A DNA stretch of 64,000 bases from Clostridia bacterium (GCA_017415505.1 JAFQGG010000015.1:1-64000), one strand, 5' to 3'. Shown: positions 42,056 to 50,949, counted from the stretch's first letter. The notes: a model not told the origin generated them from the sequence alone. Translations and numbers: made by a program.

Positions 42056-44179
42056 ATGAGCGCAAAAGAGCGCGTATACGAAAAATTCCTCGACGGTACG
42101 CTGGACGGAAAGCATATCGATACGATTTGTAAAATTTTATCCATTCCCTACCGCGAGAAAAAACGGCTCGAAGGTTTGCTCCACGAGCTTTGCAAAGAAG
42201 AAAAAATTTATAAAACGAACGACGGCTGTTTCGGAACGGCGGAGGGCTTGGGGCTTATCCGCGGAAAAATCGTCGGCAACGAACGGGGTTTTGCCTTTCT
42301 CGTACCCGACGACAAGGAAAAATATCCAAACGATTTCTTTATCCCCCGCAAGGGGCTTTGCGGGGCGTACCACGAAGACGAAGTATTGGCGGAGCTCGTC
42401 TACGCCACTTCCGACGGAGAAACGCGCGACGAAGTGCGCGTGGTAAAAATCCTCTCCCGCGGTTTTACGCAAATCGTAGGCACTTTCCGTCGCGACAGGC
42501 GCGCGGGGTATCTTTACCCCGACGACAAACGGTATTTTAGCGAGATTTATATTCCGCTTTCCGACTGTTTCCAAATCAAAAACGGCGTGAAAGCGGTGGC
42601 GAAAATCACCTCGTACCCGTGCGGGCGTTCCCCCGGCGGGGAGATCGTCGAAGTGCTCGGCGACGAGGACGATTTCTTCGCGGAAGAACTGTCCATTATC
42701 CGCTCCTATAATTTGCGGGAAGAATTCCCCGAGCGCGTAGAAAAAGAGGCGCGCGCGGTGAGCGCGCGCGGAATCACGGTCGAGGATTTACAAAACCGCC
42801 GAGATTTCCGCGACAAGCTTATCGTCACGATCGACGGGGAAGACACGCGCGATATCGACGACGCGATCTCTTTGGAAAAGGTGGACGGCGACTATCTTTT
42901 GGGCGTGCATATCGCCGACGTTTCCCATTACGTTCAACCCCGTAGTGCGCTCGATACGGAAGCGTTCGAGCGGGGCACGAGCGTATATTTTCCCGACCGC
43001 GTATTGCCCATGCTCCCCCGCCCCCTCTCCAACGGCATTTGCTCGTTGAACGAGGGCGAAGACAGACTCACGCTTTCCTGTCTTATGCGTATCGACGCAA
43101 ACGGAAAAGTAAAGGAAAGCGAGATCGTGGAAAGCGTCGTGCGCTCGGCGTATAAAATGACTTATACGGAAGTCACGAAAATCTTAGACGGCGATAAAGA
43201 AACGCAAGACAAATACGCGCTCGTCAAAGACACGGTACACCTCTTTGCCGAACTAACCCGTATTTTGCAGGCAAAACGGAGCAAGAAGGGCAGTATCGCT
43301 TTGGACGTGAAAGAGGCGAAAATCCTCTTCGACAAGGAAACGAACGAAATCACGATTCCCGATTACGAACGCGCGTTCTCTTATCAAATTATCGAAGCGT
43401 TCATGGTCCTTGCCAACGAAACGGTGGCGGAATATATGTGCGGAATCGAAACGCCGTTTATCTACCGCGTACACGAAAAACCGACGGAAGAAAAGGCGGT
43501 CGCGTTTCGCGCGTTTGCGCAGACCTTGGGGCTTACCGCGCGATTCAACGCGACGGACGTCAAGCCGTACGATTATCAAAATCTACTCAACGGCGCAAAG
43601 GATTTGCCCGTATACCCCGTCCTCAACCGCGTCATGCTCCGGTCCATGCAAAAGGCGCGCTATTCCCCTCAAAACGCGGGGCACTTCGGTTTGGCGAGCG
43701 AGTGTTACTGTCATTTCACCTCGCCCATTCGCCGTTATCCCGACCTTTGCATACACCGCATTATTAAAGAGGTATTGAACGGGAAGTACGCCGAGGCGGT
43801 GGAGAAATACGCCGATTTCGTGGACGCGGCGGCGAAGCGTTCGTCCGAGCGGGAACGCCGTGCGGCGGACGCCGAACGGGACGTAGACGATTTGTATAAA
43901 ACCATGTATATGAGCGAGCGAATCGGCGAGCAATACCCCGCCGTAATTTCGGGCGTAACCTCGTTCGGGTTATTCGCCGAACTCCCGTTCGCCGTGGAAG
44001 GGTTTATCCCTCTCGAAAGCTTGCGGGGCGTATTCACTTACGACGCCGACAAGTTCCGTTTATACAACGGAAAAACCTCGTACACTATCGGCGAAGAGGT
44101 GTTCGTGGAAGTGACGGACGTCGATTTTTATCGGCGCAGGACGGAGCTTCGCCTAATCAAAAAATCAACGGAGGCATGA
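42056..44179 (+). CDS. rnr: Ribonuclease R
   Basis: 707 residues. A processive 3'-5' exoribonuclease that degrades structured RNA and, with SmpB/tmRNA, mRNA of stalled ribosomes. N-terminal winged-helix and cold-shock parts, RNB catalytic domain (DGEDTRDIDDAI with the Asp cluster), and C-terminal S1 domain (GVTSFGLFAELPFAVEGFI). ATG 42056 is placed by CGGAGGTGAT. Confidence 0.96.
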   Translation: MSAKERVYEKFLDGTLDGKHIDTICKILSIPYREKKRLEGLLHELCKEEKIYKTNDGCFGTAEGLGLIRGKIVGNERGFAFLVPDDKEKYPNDFFIPRKGLCGAYHEDEVLAELVYATSDGETRDEVRVVKILSRGFTQIVGTFRRDRRAGYLYPDDKRYFSEIYIPLSDCFQIKNGVKAVAKITSYPCGRSPGGEIVEVLGDEDDFFAEELSIIRSYNLREEFPERVEKEARAVSARGITVEDLQNRRDFRDKLIVTIDGEDTRDIDDAISLEKVDGDYLLGVHIADVSHYVQPRSALDTEAFERGTSVYFPDRVLPMLPRPLSNGICSLNEGEDRLTLSCLMRIDANGKVKESEIVESVVRSAYKMTYTEVTKILDGDKETQDKYALVKDTVHLFAELTRILQAKRSKKGSIALDVKEAKILFDKETNEITIPDYERAFSYQIIEAFMVLANETVAEYMCGIETPFIYRVHEKPTEEKAVAFRAFAQTLGLTARFNATDVKPYDYQNLLNGAKDLPVYPVLNRVMLRSMQKARYSPQNAGHFGLASECYCHFTSPIRRYPDLCIHRIIKEVLNGKYAEAVEKYADFVDAAAKRSSERERRAADAERDVDDLYKTMYMSERIGEQYPAVISGVTSFGLFAELPFAVEGFIPLESLRGVFTYDADKFRLYNGKTSYTIGEEVFVEVTDVDFYRRRTELRLIKKSTEA

Positions 44180-44182
44180 GAA

Positions 44183-44635
44183 ATGAAAATTATCGCGACG
44201 AATAAATCCGCTTCGTTCGAGTATTTTATCGAAGAGAAATACGAGGCGGGAATCGTTTTGGAGGGCAACGAAGTCAAGTCTTTACGACAGGGCAATGTGA
44301 ACATGAACGACAGCTTTTGTTTCCTCCGCGAAGGCGAAGCGTGCGTAAAAAATATGCATATCGCGCTCTACGACAAGTCGGACGCGTTTAGTACGCGGGA
44401 CACGCGCAGGGATAGAAAACTGCTGTTGCACAACCGCGAGATTGCCAAAATCGCGGGAAAAATCAACCGCCAAGGCTACACGCTCGTACCCTTAAAGCTG
44501 TATTTCAAAGGCTCGCTCGTAAAAATCGAAGTCGCGCTTTGCAAGGGCAAGCACACCTTCGATAAAAAGCAAGCGATTGCCGAACGCGATACCAAGCGTT
44601 CGGTTGCGCGCGATATCAAAAACGCAGGTTTTTAA
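44183..44635 (+). CDS. smpB: SsrA-binding protein SmpB
   Basis: 150 residues. Brings tmRNA to stalled ribosomes. Motifs are YEAGIVLEGNEVKSLRQG, LLHNREIAKIAGKI and the conserved KKQAIAERDTKR; the basic tail is VARDIKNAGF. Starts 3 bp after rnr. No tmRNA gene was seen in this window. Confidence 0.97.
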   Translation: MKIIATNKSASFEYFIEEKYEAGIVLEGNEVKSLRQGNVNMNDSFCFLREGEACVKNMHIALYDKSDAFSTRDTRRDRKLLLHNREIAKIAGKINRQGYTLVPLKLYFKGSLVKIEVALCKGKHTFDKKQAIAERDTKRSVARDIKNAGF

Positions 44636-44639
44636 GTCG

Positions 44640-45320
44640 TCAACGCATACCTGCCCTATGCTTTTTATAAAAACCCCGCCGCCTCGTTTCAACGAGGTGG
44701 TATTCTTTTTTGGGCGTAAAGCAAAGCGAGAACGGGCTTTGCGGGGAAGCGCAAACAATACTCCCCGAAATATCCGCGACGGCGGAATAGCCCGTCGAAC
44801 AAAACGCAATCGGCACGCCGTAACAAAACGCGTGCGCGCGCAGGAGCGCCGTTTCCACCTCGTCCGCTTTGGAGAACGGACAAACGGCAAAATCGCTTCC
44901 GCAAAGCGCAATCGATTTCATAACCTCGGGAAAATACAAATCTTCCGCCACGACGACGCCCATACGACCGAGTTTGGTTTCGTACACGCGAATCGCCGCA
45001 CCGCTACCCGTTTCCCCGTCCACGACGTTGAGCATATCCGAAACGCCGAGCAATTTCCCCTCCTCCGCCACGACGGCGGATTTTCGTTTATGCCCGCGCG
45101 TATCCGTTACGCACCCGCAAACGACGACCGCGCGCGCCTGTTTGGACAGGCGCGCCGTTTGTTCGAAAAAGCCCGTTTCCCCTTTCAACTCCCGCTCGTA
45201 GCTCACCTCGCCCGCGCCGTTGAACCCGAAGAGGATCAAATCCTCTTCGCAATCGCAACCCTCGCGACGCGTTTCCAAATATCCGCTAAGCGTACCGCGA
45301 CTTACAAAACGAATTCGCAT
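44640..45320 (-). CDS. Nitrilase-superfamily homologue lacking the catalytic Cys
   Basis: 226 residues, shorter than active nitrilases (about 260-300). The segment MGVVVAEDLYFPEVMKSIAL aligns with the nucleophile region usually reading C-x-D-x-x-FPE, but Ala stands where Cys is expected. Other hydrolase strands (AVVVCGCVTD) are recognisable. It therefore looks like an inactive member that may bind a ligand, or a decaying gene. The start is ATG 45320 behind GGGAGGTG. It is convergent with smpB with 4 bp between the stops. Confidence 0.6.
   Translation of the reverse strand: MRIRFVSRGTLSGYLETRREGCDCEEDLILFGFNGAGEVSYERELKGETGFFEQTARLSKQARAVVVCGCVTDTRGHKRKSAVVAEEGKLLGVSDMLNVVDGETGSGAAIRVYETKLGRMGVVVAEDLYFPEVMKSIALCGSDFAVCPFSKADEVETALLRAHAFCYGVPIAFCSTGYSAVADISGSIVCASPQSPFSLCFTPKKEYHLVETRRRGFYKKHRAGMR
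44642..44656 (-). repeat. Copy of the dispersed AACGCrTACCTGCCC motif
   Basis: AACGCATACCTGCCC, identical in core to copies at 13222-13236 and near 39891. Here it encodes the last residues (RAGMR) of the minus-strand nitrilase homologue. Confidence 0.4.
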
Positions 45321-45399
45321 ATCCACCTCCCGTTCACCCGCCTTTTACCTCACGACGAGTCATTCTTTACAGTATACGCGAGCGCGCAAAAAAAGGTGC

Positions 45400-45422
45400 G
45401 CTCGGCGGTTTAACCGCCGAGC
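45400..45422. terminator. GC-rich palindrome upstream of the nitrilase homologue
   Basis: GCTCGGCGGTT and AACCGCCGAGC are nearly contiguous. On the minus strand the stem is followed by GCACCTTTTTTT, terminator-like; it is about 80 bp upstream of the 44640-45320 gene. Confidence 0.55.
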
Positions 45423-45442
45423 GTTTTGGCTATACTTAGGAT

Positions 45443-45562
45443 ATGTTTATATTCGGTCTTATCACGGGTTTCATACTCGGCGGGAATCTCGGCGTATTGT
45501 TTATGGCGCTGTTCTGCCACCAAAAAACCCGGCGGGAGAATCCTCCCGCCGATAAATCTTAA
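45443..45562 (+). CDS. Tiny single-TM protein
   Basis: 39 residues starting MFIFGLITGFILGGNLGVLF, one hydrophobic helix, then a basic tail (HQKTRRENPP). Similar tiny proteins of the DUF3789 kind (GANLG- or GGNLG-type helix) occur near mobile elements and in Clostridia. The ribosome-binding site is weak (TTAGGAT). Its 3' part overlaps a minus-strand terminator, so translation is uncertain. Confidence 0.4.
   Translation: MFIFGLITGFILGGNLGVLFMALFCHQKTRRENPPADKS
45522..45551 (-). terminator. Terminator of the NahK-like gene
   Basis: CGGCGGGAG (45530-45538) pairs with CTCCCGCCG (45543-45551). On the minus strand the stem is followed by GGTTTTTTGG. It lies 14 bp after the gene's stop. Confidence 0.8.
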
Positions 45563-45564
45563 CT

Positions 45565-46668
45565 TTAATATTTTTCCACGATCGCCTGCATTTGATCGAG
45601 CTTTGCAACCATATCCCGCGCCAAGGTCAAGTGACACTTTGCGCGCGCAAGGTTTTGATCGGGGTAATGGATACGGAAATATTTATCCCCGTCGAGATAG
45701 TCGGTCAAAAAGCGTACCCCGCATTCCGTCGTCATTGCCACCGCGCCGAGCGCAAGCGACCGTCTTTCCTCCTCGGAGGGAATATCCCCGATCGCGCGCA
45801 CGAATCCGCGCGTAAACGCCTCGTATTTTTGCAAATCGATCGCTACTTTGGAAAGATCCTTTTCGTCCTCGTCTACGGTGGAAGCCGCCACGCGAATCGC
45901 GTCCCCGAAATCGAAGGCGATAAGCCCCGGCATTACCGTATCGAGGTCGATTACCGACAGCCGTTCGTGCGTTTCCTCGTCGAAAAGCACGTTGCTCGTT
46001 TTCGTGTCGTTATGCGTTACGCGGAGCGGTAAAACGCCCTGCCGTTGCAAACGGTACGGTTTCGTCGCGATCTCCTCCAACGCCTCGTACCCCTCGATCA
46101 CTTCCCGTACCTGCGCCACTCTGCCCGCCTCGTCGCGCGCAATCGAAGCGCGGAAATTGTCGTAGCGGGAAATGGTGTTATGGAAATGCGGGATAACGAT
46201 ATGCAATTTTTCCACGGGGAAATCGGCGAGGTGGACTTGAAATTCCCCGAACGCCTTGCCCGATTCTTCAATCACTTTCAAATCGTCCGTTTGCATGAAC
46301 GACACCGAGCCGTCGATAAATCGGCAACAACGCCAAAACCCGCCGTCCTCGCTATACGTATAATACGCGCCGTCCGCCGTTTTTGCGTAATGCAAAACGC
46401 TACGCTTGGCGGAAACGCCCGTCGCCTTAATTTTCGCGCGAATGTACTCCGTCACGGCAGAAATATTCTCCATAACCGCCACGGGGTCGCGGAACACGTA
46501 GGTATTAACCCTTTGTAAAATGTAATCTTTCAGTTCGCCGTTTCGCCAAAAATACACCCGATAAGTGGTGTTAATGTGCCCGCTGTTCACGATTTCGTAG
46601 CCACGGTATTCCCCGCGAATCTCGAACTTCGCGCACACGCTTACGATAAGTTCTTCTTCTCTACCCAT
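45565..46668 (-). CDS. NahK-like sugar/aminoglycoside-type phosphotransferase
   Basis: 367 residues of the APH/choline kinase fold. N-lobe IVNSGHINTTYRVYF and YILQRVNTYVFRDP; catalytic loop HNDTKTSNVLFD; metal motif VIDLDTVMPGLIAFDFGDA. These phrases are the pattern of N-acetylhexosamine 1-kinases (NahK) in the lacto-N-biose/GNB pathway, but no phosphorylase or epimerase gene is near, so the substrate is unproven. ATG 46668 follows GAGGAAGGAC. It has its own promoter, 90 bp upstream. Confidence 0.8.
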   Translation of the reverse strand: MGREEELIVSVCAKFEIRGEYRGYEIVNSGHINTTYRVYFWRNGELKDYILQRVNTYVFRDPVAVMENISAVTEYIRAKIKATGVSAKRSVLHYAKTADGAYYTYSEDGGFWRCCRFIDGSVSFMQTDDLKVIEESGKAFGEFQVHLADFPVEKLHIVIPHFHNTISRYDNFRASIARDEAGRVAQVREVIEGYEALEEIATKPYRLQRQGVLPLRVTHNDTKTSNVLFDEETHERLSVIDLDTVMPGLIAFDFGDAIRVAASTVDEDEKDLSKVAIDLQKYEAFTRGFVRAIGDIPSEEERRSLALGAVAMTTECGVRFLTDYLDGDKYFRIHYPDQNLARAKCHLTLARDMVAKLDQMQAIVEKY

Positions 46669-46761
46669 CAATTCGTCCTTCCTCGTTTATTACAACCGCG
46701 ATATTCGCGCCTGCTCTTTTATGCTATGCGCAAACGCGAATTTTTGTTTTCCCATTTCATA

Positions 46762-46790
46762 ATTATACCACTCTACGGCAAAAAAGTCAA
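46762..46790 (-). promoter_or_regulatory. Promoter of the NahK-like gene
   Basis: Minus-strand TTGACT (46785-46790), a 17-bp spacer, TATAAT (46762-46767). Confidence 0.82.
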
Positions 46791-46852
46791 TGCTTTTTCC
46801 CTTTTTTGCCGATATTTTTATATTTTCGTTCAAAAACGCCCATACTTCTCGT

Positions 46853-47698
46853 ATGTCAAACCGTCTTTTTACCGCTTTCGCCTGCCTACTTACCCTCGCG
46901 ACCTGTTCTTTTTGCGCCTGTGCGCAAACGGAAATTCCCGCGCCGATTCCGCCGTCCTCTATCGAAGAATCTTCCGTTGAACAAATACCTGCCCCCCTCC
47001 CGCAAGAAATTTCCCCCTTTTGGAACGACGCGGGCGTAGACCTTTCCAAGGTACGAACCGAGCGAAAACTCGTCGCGCTCACCTTCGACGACGCGCCCCG
47101 CAACAAACTAGAAAACCTGCTCGCCGTTTTCACTTCTTTCAACGAAAACAATCCCGACTGCCACGCAAGCGCGACCGTTTTTTGCAATGGCAATCTTTTG
47201 GACGAGCACGCGCGCACTTTATTACACACCGCGCTCGTCGCAGGCTGGGAGCTTGGCAATCACACGCAAAACCACCTCGATTTGACCGCGCTCTCCACGC
47301 AAGAACAGCGTTTTGAAATCGATAGTACGGACGCACTCTTGCAAACCGTGGACGGCAATGCACGGCACTTACTTCGCGCACCGTTTGGAAGAATCGACGA
47401 TCGGATACGCGCTCTTGCGAACGCGCCGATTATCGATTGGACGGTCGATACGCGCGATTGGACGGGCGTTTCCGCCGAAACGATCGTACGAGAGGTGCTT
47501 TCCAAGATATACGCGGGCGCGATCGTACTCATGCACGACGGGTTCGAACAAACGGTGGAAGCGGTAAAAACGCTTTTGCCCGCGCTGAAAAGCGCGGGTT
47601 ATCAAGCGGTGAGCGTTTCCGCTATGGCAAAGGCGCACGCTTGTAAATTAAGAAACGGGAGCGTGTATATCCGCGCAAGAAAACGCGGGAAAGCGTAA
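46853..47698 (+). CDS. Polysaccharide deacetylase (NodB domain), secreted
   Basis: 281 residues. Residues 1-20 are a signal peptide with a possible lipobox (SFCAC); a Pro/Ser/Glu linker follows. The NodB domain runs from about 60: the metal/base motif VALTFDDAP and the zinc-binding H-x-x-x-H in GNHTQNHLDL are intact, with ILMHDG-like AIVLMHDGFEQ near the C-terminus. It likely deacetylates peptidoglycan or another cell-wall glycan. I chose ATG 46853 because the signal peptide begins there; a frame open further upstream is not signal-like. No clear Shine-Dalgarno was seen. Confidence 0.85.
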   Translation: MSNRLFTAFACLLTLATCSFCACAQTEIPAPIPPSSIEESSVEQIPAPLPQEISPFWNDAGVDLSKVRTERKLVALTFDDAPRNKLENLLAVFTSFNENNPDCHASATVFCNGNLLDEHARTLLHTALVAGWELGNHTQNHLDLTALSTQEQRFEIDSTDALLQTVDGNARHLLRAPFGRIDDRIRALANAPIIDWTVDTRDWTGVSAETIVREVLSKIYAGAIVLMHDGFEQTVEAVKTLLPALKSAGYQAVSVSAMAKAHACKLRNGSVYIRARKRGKA

Positions 47699-47715
47699 CG
47701 CTTTCCCGCGACATT

Positions 47716-49044
47716 TTATTTCTTCACCGTCACCAAATACAAAATATTTTGACTCTCGGGGGTAATTTTTACCTTTTCCGAAATCTCCACTCCGCAAACG
47801 GCGTACACCTCGCCCGCGCCGTCGGCAAGCACCGGCAAAAATTCCCGCTCGGCGACGGGGATTTTTTTCTCGTTGAAAAACTTTTTGAGCGTTTTACGAC
47901 CGCCCCCAAAGCGTTCAATCGTATCCCCCTCTTCCCGAAACCGAAACAGGCAATCTTTGGGCAATTTGTCCTGATCCAAACGGAGGATCTTCCCAAAACA
48001 CGCGGGAACGCTCGGCAACGCCGTGTACACGCTCACCTCGTACCTGCCCCCGTCGAACCCCGACGGTGAAAAGGGCGTTTCCCCGTTTTTTTTCTCGCAA
48101 AAGCCGTCCTTTTCCCGCGCGCGATACAGGGCAATTCCCCCTTCGCGCTTTTCCGCGACTACGCCCTCGGGCAAGCTAACGCGCGCGCCCCGTTGACAAT
48201 CGAACAAAGCAACGAGCGATTGCAAATGCGTATAGGTATAGTCCTTTTCCACGCCCAATTTTTTGAGCGCGGTAAGAAACGCCCGCCGAAGCAACGGCTT
48301 TCGCGTATCGTGCGCCACGAACAAAATTCGCCTTGCCCCGTCGCGATCTTCTTTCAAAAGCGTTTCGCTCATTTGATACAGACACTCGTCGTCCTCGCCC
48401 GCAAGCAAGGCGAACCGCGCGATATTTTCTTCCGCGCCCGTCACCGCTTTTTTCAAGGCGGGGATTACCAAGTGGCGCAGTTTATTGCGCGTTGCGTCCG
48501 TTTCCCCGTTGGTGGAATCCTCCCGCCACGAAAGTCCGTTCGCTTGGGCGTACGAAAGAATTTTCTCTTTCGACCAACCCAAAAAAGGACGGATAAACGC
48601 GCCGTTTTGCCTGTCTATCCCTCTCACCCCCGAAAGGGAAGTACCGCGCGCGATTCGGAACAGCACCGTTTCCACCTCGTCGCCAAGGTGATGCGCCGTC
48701 GCGATAAAATCCGCTTTTCCCTCTTCGAGCAAGCGCAAAAACGATTCCCTGCGGAAATTCCGCGCCGCCGTTTCCAAACTGCATTTTTCCCGTTTCGCCC
48801 GAAGCGGACAATCCTCGCGGAAGATATACAACGGAATATTCCATTTCTCGCAAAGCGATTGCACGAACCGCATATCCCCCACGCTCGCCTCGCCCCGAAT
48901 CCCGTGTTCACAATGCACGGCAACGAGCGTGTAACCAAGCGTTTGCGCCTGCGCGTTCGCATAGTGTAAGAGCGCCGTCGAATCGACGCCGCCCGATACC
49001 GCTACGCAAATTTTTTTTCCGTGGAGATTTTCAAACGCTTTCAT
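47716..49044 (-). CDS. tilS: tRNA(Ile)-lysidine synthase
   Basis: 442 residues. Puts lysidine on C34 of the CAU-anticodon tRNA-Ile. PP-loop AVSGGVDSTALLHY at the N-terminus, TAHHLGDEVETVLFRIARG, ATP pocket GVRGIDRQNGAFIRPF, and a TilS C-terminal domain from about residue 370 (RFGGGRKTLKKFFNEKKIP). Has a promoter about 70 bp upstream. Confidence 0.95.
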   Translation of the reverse strand: MKAFENLHGKKICVAVSGGVDSTALLHYANAQAQTLGYTLVAVHCEHGIRGEASVGDMRFVQSLCEKWNIPLYIFREDCPLRAKREKCSLETAARNFRRESFLRLLEEGKADFIATAHHLGDEVETVLFRIARGTSLSGVRGIDRQNGAFIRPFLGWSKEKILSYAQANGLSWREDSTNGETDATRNKLRHLVIPALKKAVTGAEENIARFALLAGEDDECLYQMSETLLKEDRDGARRILFVAHDTRKPLLRRAFLTALKKLGVEKDYTYTHLQSLVALFDCQRGARVSLPEGVVAEKREGGIALYRAREKDGFCEKKNGETPFSPSGFDGGRYEVSVYTALPSVPACFGKILRLDQDKLPKDCLFRFREEGDTIERFGGGRKTLKKFFNEKKIPVAEREFLPVLADGAGEVYAVCGVEISEKVKITPESQNILYLVTVKK

Positions 49045-49111
49045 ACCGTATACTATAAACCGAATCTGATTTTTGAGCTATTTTTCGTGAGCCTGTTGTT
49101 TTTTCTTTTAT

Positions 49112-49140
49112 AGTATAGCACAATCGCAAAAAGAATGCAA
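49112..49140 (-). promoter_or_regulatory. Promoter of tilS
   Basis: Minus-strand TTGCAT (49135-49140), a 17-bp spacer, TATACT (49112-49117). Confidence 0.65.
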
Positions 49141-49156
49141 GCGTTTTTTTCCACGC

Positions 49157-50041
49157 TTATTTTTCCGCGTTACAAGTTTCCTTTACGCCGAAAAAGTGTA
49201 CCCCGATCATACCCGGTCCGGTCGTCGCGCCAATCGTTGGACCGACCTTCCCAAGGCGTACGTCCGCGCCCAATTTCTCTTTCAGGATATCGCGCACGTA
49301 TTCCGCGTCCTCTAACGAGTCCGCGTGCGATACGAATACGGGGTAATCGTTTTCCAAATACCGTTCTTCCACCCGTTCGATCAAGCGAAGCAACGACTTC
49401 TTTCTCGTCTTTACCTTTTCAACGGCGAAATTTTGCCCGATCGCGTCGCCGATAATAATGGGTTTAATATTCAATAGACCGCCGAAAAACGCGCTCGCCG
49501 CGTTGACTCTTCCCGCTTGGCGCAAATAGGTGAGTTTATCCACCGTCGCTTCCGTGTGCGCGGTGAGTTTATTCTCTTCCAACCACGCGACCGTTTCTTC
49601 CAAGGTACTCCCGTTATCCCGCATTTTTGCCGCCCGAATCGCAAGCAAGCCCTCCGCGTGACAGGAACGCAAGGAATCCACGCAACAAATCTTTGCAGAC
49701 GGGTGCGTTTTCATCACTTCCTCCCGCGCCACGCACGAGGCGTGAATGGACGAAGACAGTTTCGACGAAGCGGAAAGATACAGCACGTCGTAGCCCTCTT
49801 CTATATACTTAATAAAACCGTTCTTGAACGATTCCGTATTCACCTGCGCCGTTATAAACCGCTTCCCCGCGCGCATTGCGTCGTAGAAATCCTTAAACGA
49901 ACGGTGTTTCCAATCGAGATCCGCTTCAAACCCAACGCCGTCCACCGAGTAACCCATGGGCAAATATTCCACGCCGTACTCCTCGCGAAGCGAAGCGTCT
50001 AAATCCGAACAAGTATCCGTAATAACCACGAACTTTTTCAT
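49157..50041 (-). CDS. DegV-family fatty-acid-binding protein
   Basis: 294 residues. Opens KFVVITDTCSDLD with the lipid-binding Thr/Ser motif of DegV. Conserved FITAQVNTESF and CVDSLRSCHAEGLLA are present. FakB-type proteins present fatty acids to the kinase FakA; no FakA gene is near. ATG 50041 follows AGGAGC; an upstream in-frame extension has no ribosome-binding site. Confidence 0.88.
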   Translation of the reverse strand: MKKFVVITDTCSDLDASLREEYGVEYLPMGYSVDGVGFEADLDWKHRSFKDFYDAMRAGKRFITAQVNTESFKNGFIKYIEEGYDVLYLSASSKLSSSIHASCVAREEVMKTHPSAKICCVDSLRSCHAEGLLAIRAAKMRDNGSTLEETVAWLEENKLTAHTEATVDKLTYLRQAGRVNAASAFFGGLLNIKPIIIGDAIGQNFAVEKVKTRKKSLLRLIERVEERYLENDYPVFVSHADSLEDAEYVRDILKEKLGADVRLGKVGPTIGATTGPGMIGVHFFGVKETCNAEK

Positions 50042-50178
50042 TTGTAGCTCCTTTATCATAATATTTTTATTATACAATAAAATTGTAACATATTTTTATG
50101 ACAAACGCAAGCGAATTACACGATAAAAACGAATAAACCTTCCCCGCCACGAAAATTTTCGTGGCGGGGAAGGTTTGT

Positions 50179-50379
50179 TCAATCCACTAAACCCAATAAA
50201 TAATCGGCGGTTTCGTCAAAAAAACGAGCAAGCGTAATAATCGCCGTGGCAGTCGGCTCGGTTTTTCCAAGCTCCCATTTTGCTATTGCCGATTGACTAA
50301 TCCTCGTCGCAAGAGCCAAATCCATTTGACTCATATTTTTTTGTATTCTCAATTCTTTTATCCGTTCACCGAATTTCAT
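50179..50379 (-). CDS. XRE-family repressor
   Basis: 66 residues, a single Cro/C1 helix-turn-helix (MSQMDLALATRISQSAIAKWELG) with a short tail FFDETADYLLGLVD. Divergent from the lipoprotein at 50472; paired palindromes between them are its likely operators. Confidence 0.88.
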   Translation of the reverse strand: MKFGERIKELRIQKNMSQMDLALATRISQSAIAKWELGKTEPTATAIITLARFFDETADYLLGLVD

Positions 50380-50399
50380 AATTATATTATATACTTTTT

Positions 50400-50442
50400 A
50401 AGTCATAAAATACTTGACAAGTCTTAAAAGACTTGATATAAT
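50400..50442 (+). promoter_or_regulatory. Promoter with twin operators for the lipoprotein gene
   Basis: TTGACA (50414-50419), a 17-bp spacer, TATAAT (50437-50442). Two AAGT-N8-ACTT palindromes lie at 50400-50415 and 50419-50434. The second fills the spacer between -35 and -10, and both are spaced about two helical turns apart, so binding by the divergent XRE protein would shut the promoter. Confidence 0.75.
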
Positions 50443-50471
50443 AGAATTACTATATTTTTTGGAGGTGTTCT

Positions 50472-50912
50472 ATGAAAAGAACGAAATTTCTAATTCAATC
50501 CATTTTTTTAACCGTTTTAACTTGCTTAACGCTTCTATTCGCTTCTTGCACGGGAAAAATAGAAGGAACGTATAAATTCGATAGCATGACGTACAATCAA
50601 AACGGCGTTTCTATCAAAATAAAAGTAGGTGAAAAGTTTATGGATATGATGACGCTCTCCGAAGACCTCATGAAACTTACATTAAACGAAGACGGAAGCG
50701 CGATCGTCGTTGATTCTTCTGGAAATATAAACTTTAACAATCCTGCTTCTTCCATCGGGAAAAATATAGAGCCTGAAATTTTTTTAGGTTCTTGGGCTAA
50801 GGTTGACGATAAAGAAATCGCTTTAACCTTTAATTATACAAAAATATGCGAGTGTAACGGAAGAACAATAAAACTTGAAATTGAAGGAATAGAGTATATT
50901 TTAAGAAAATAA
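50472..50912 (+). CDS. Small lipoprotein under XRE control
   Basis: 146 residues with a signal peptide and lipobox (FASC, Cys about 27), then a lipocalin-like beta-rich domain (GKIEGTYKFDSMTYNQNG, IEGIEYILRK). No family is recognised with confidence. GGAGGTG precedes the ATG. A terminator follows 8 bp after the stop. Confidence 0.75.
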   Translation: MKRTKFLIQSIFLTVLTCLTLLFASCTGKIEGTYKFDSMTYNQNGVSIKIKVGEKFMDMMTLSEDLMKLTLNEDGSAIVVDSSGNINFNNPASSIGKNIEPEIFLGSWAKVDDKEIALTFNYTKICECNGRTIKLEIEGIEYILRK

Positions 50913-50915
50913 TAC

Positions 50916-50948
50916 AAAAACCCGTCGCAACGATTGCGACGGGTTTTT
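50916..50948. terminator. Bidirectional terminator between the lipoprotein and adhE
   Basis: CCCGTCGCAA (50921-50930) pairs with TTGCGACGGG (50934-50943), with A- and T-runs on either side. Serves the lipoprotein on plus and adhE on minus. Confidence 0.9.
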
Positions 50949-50949
50949 G

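Noticed and set aside
44636..45442. tmRNA gene near smpB
   Set aside because: No tRNA-Ala-like ends or tag reading frame were seen.
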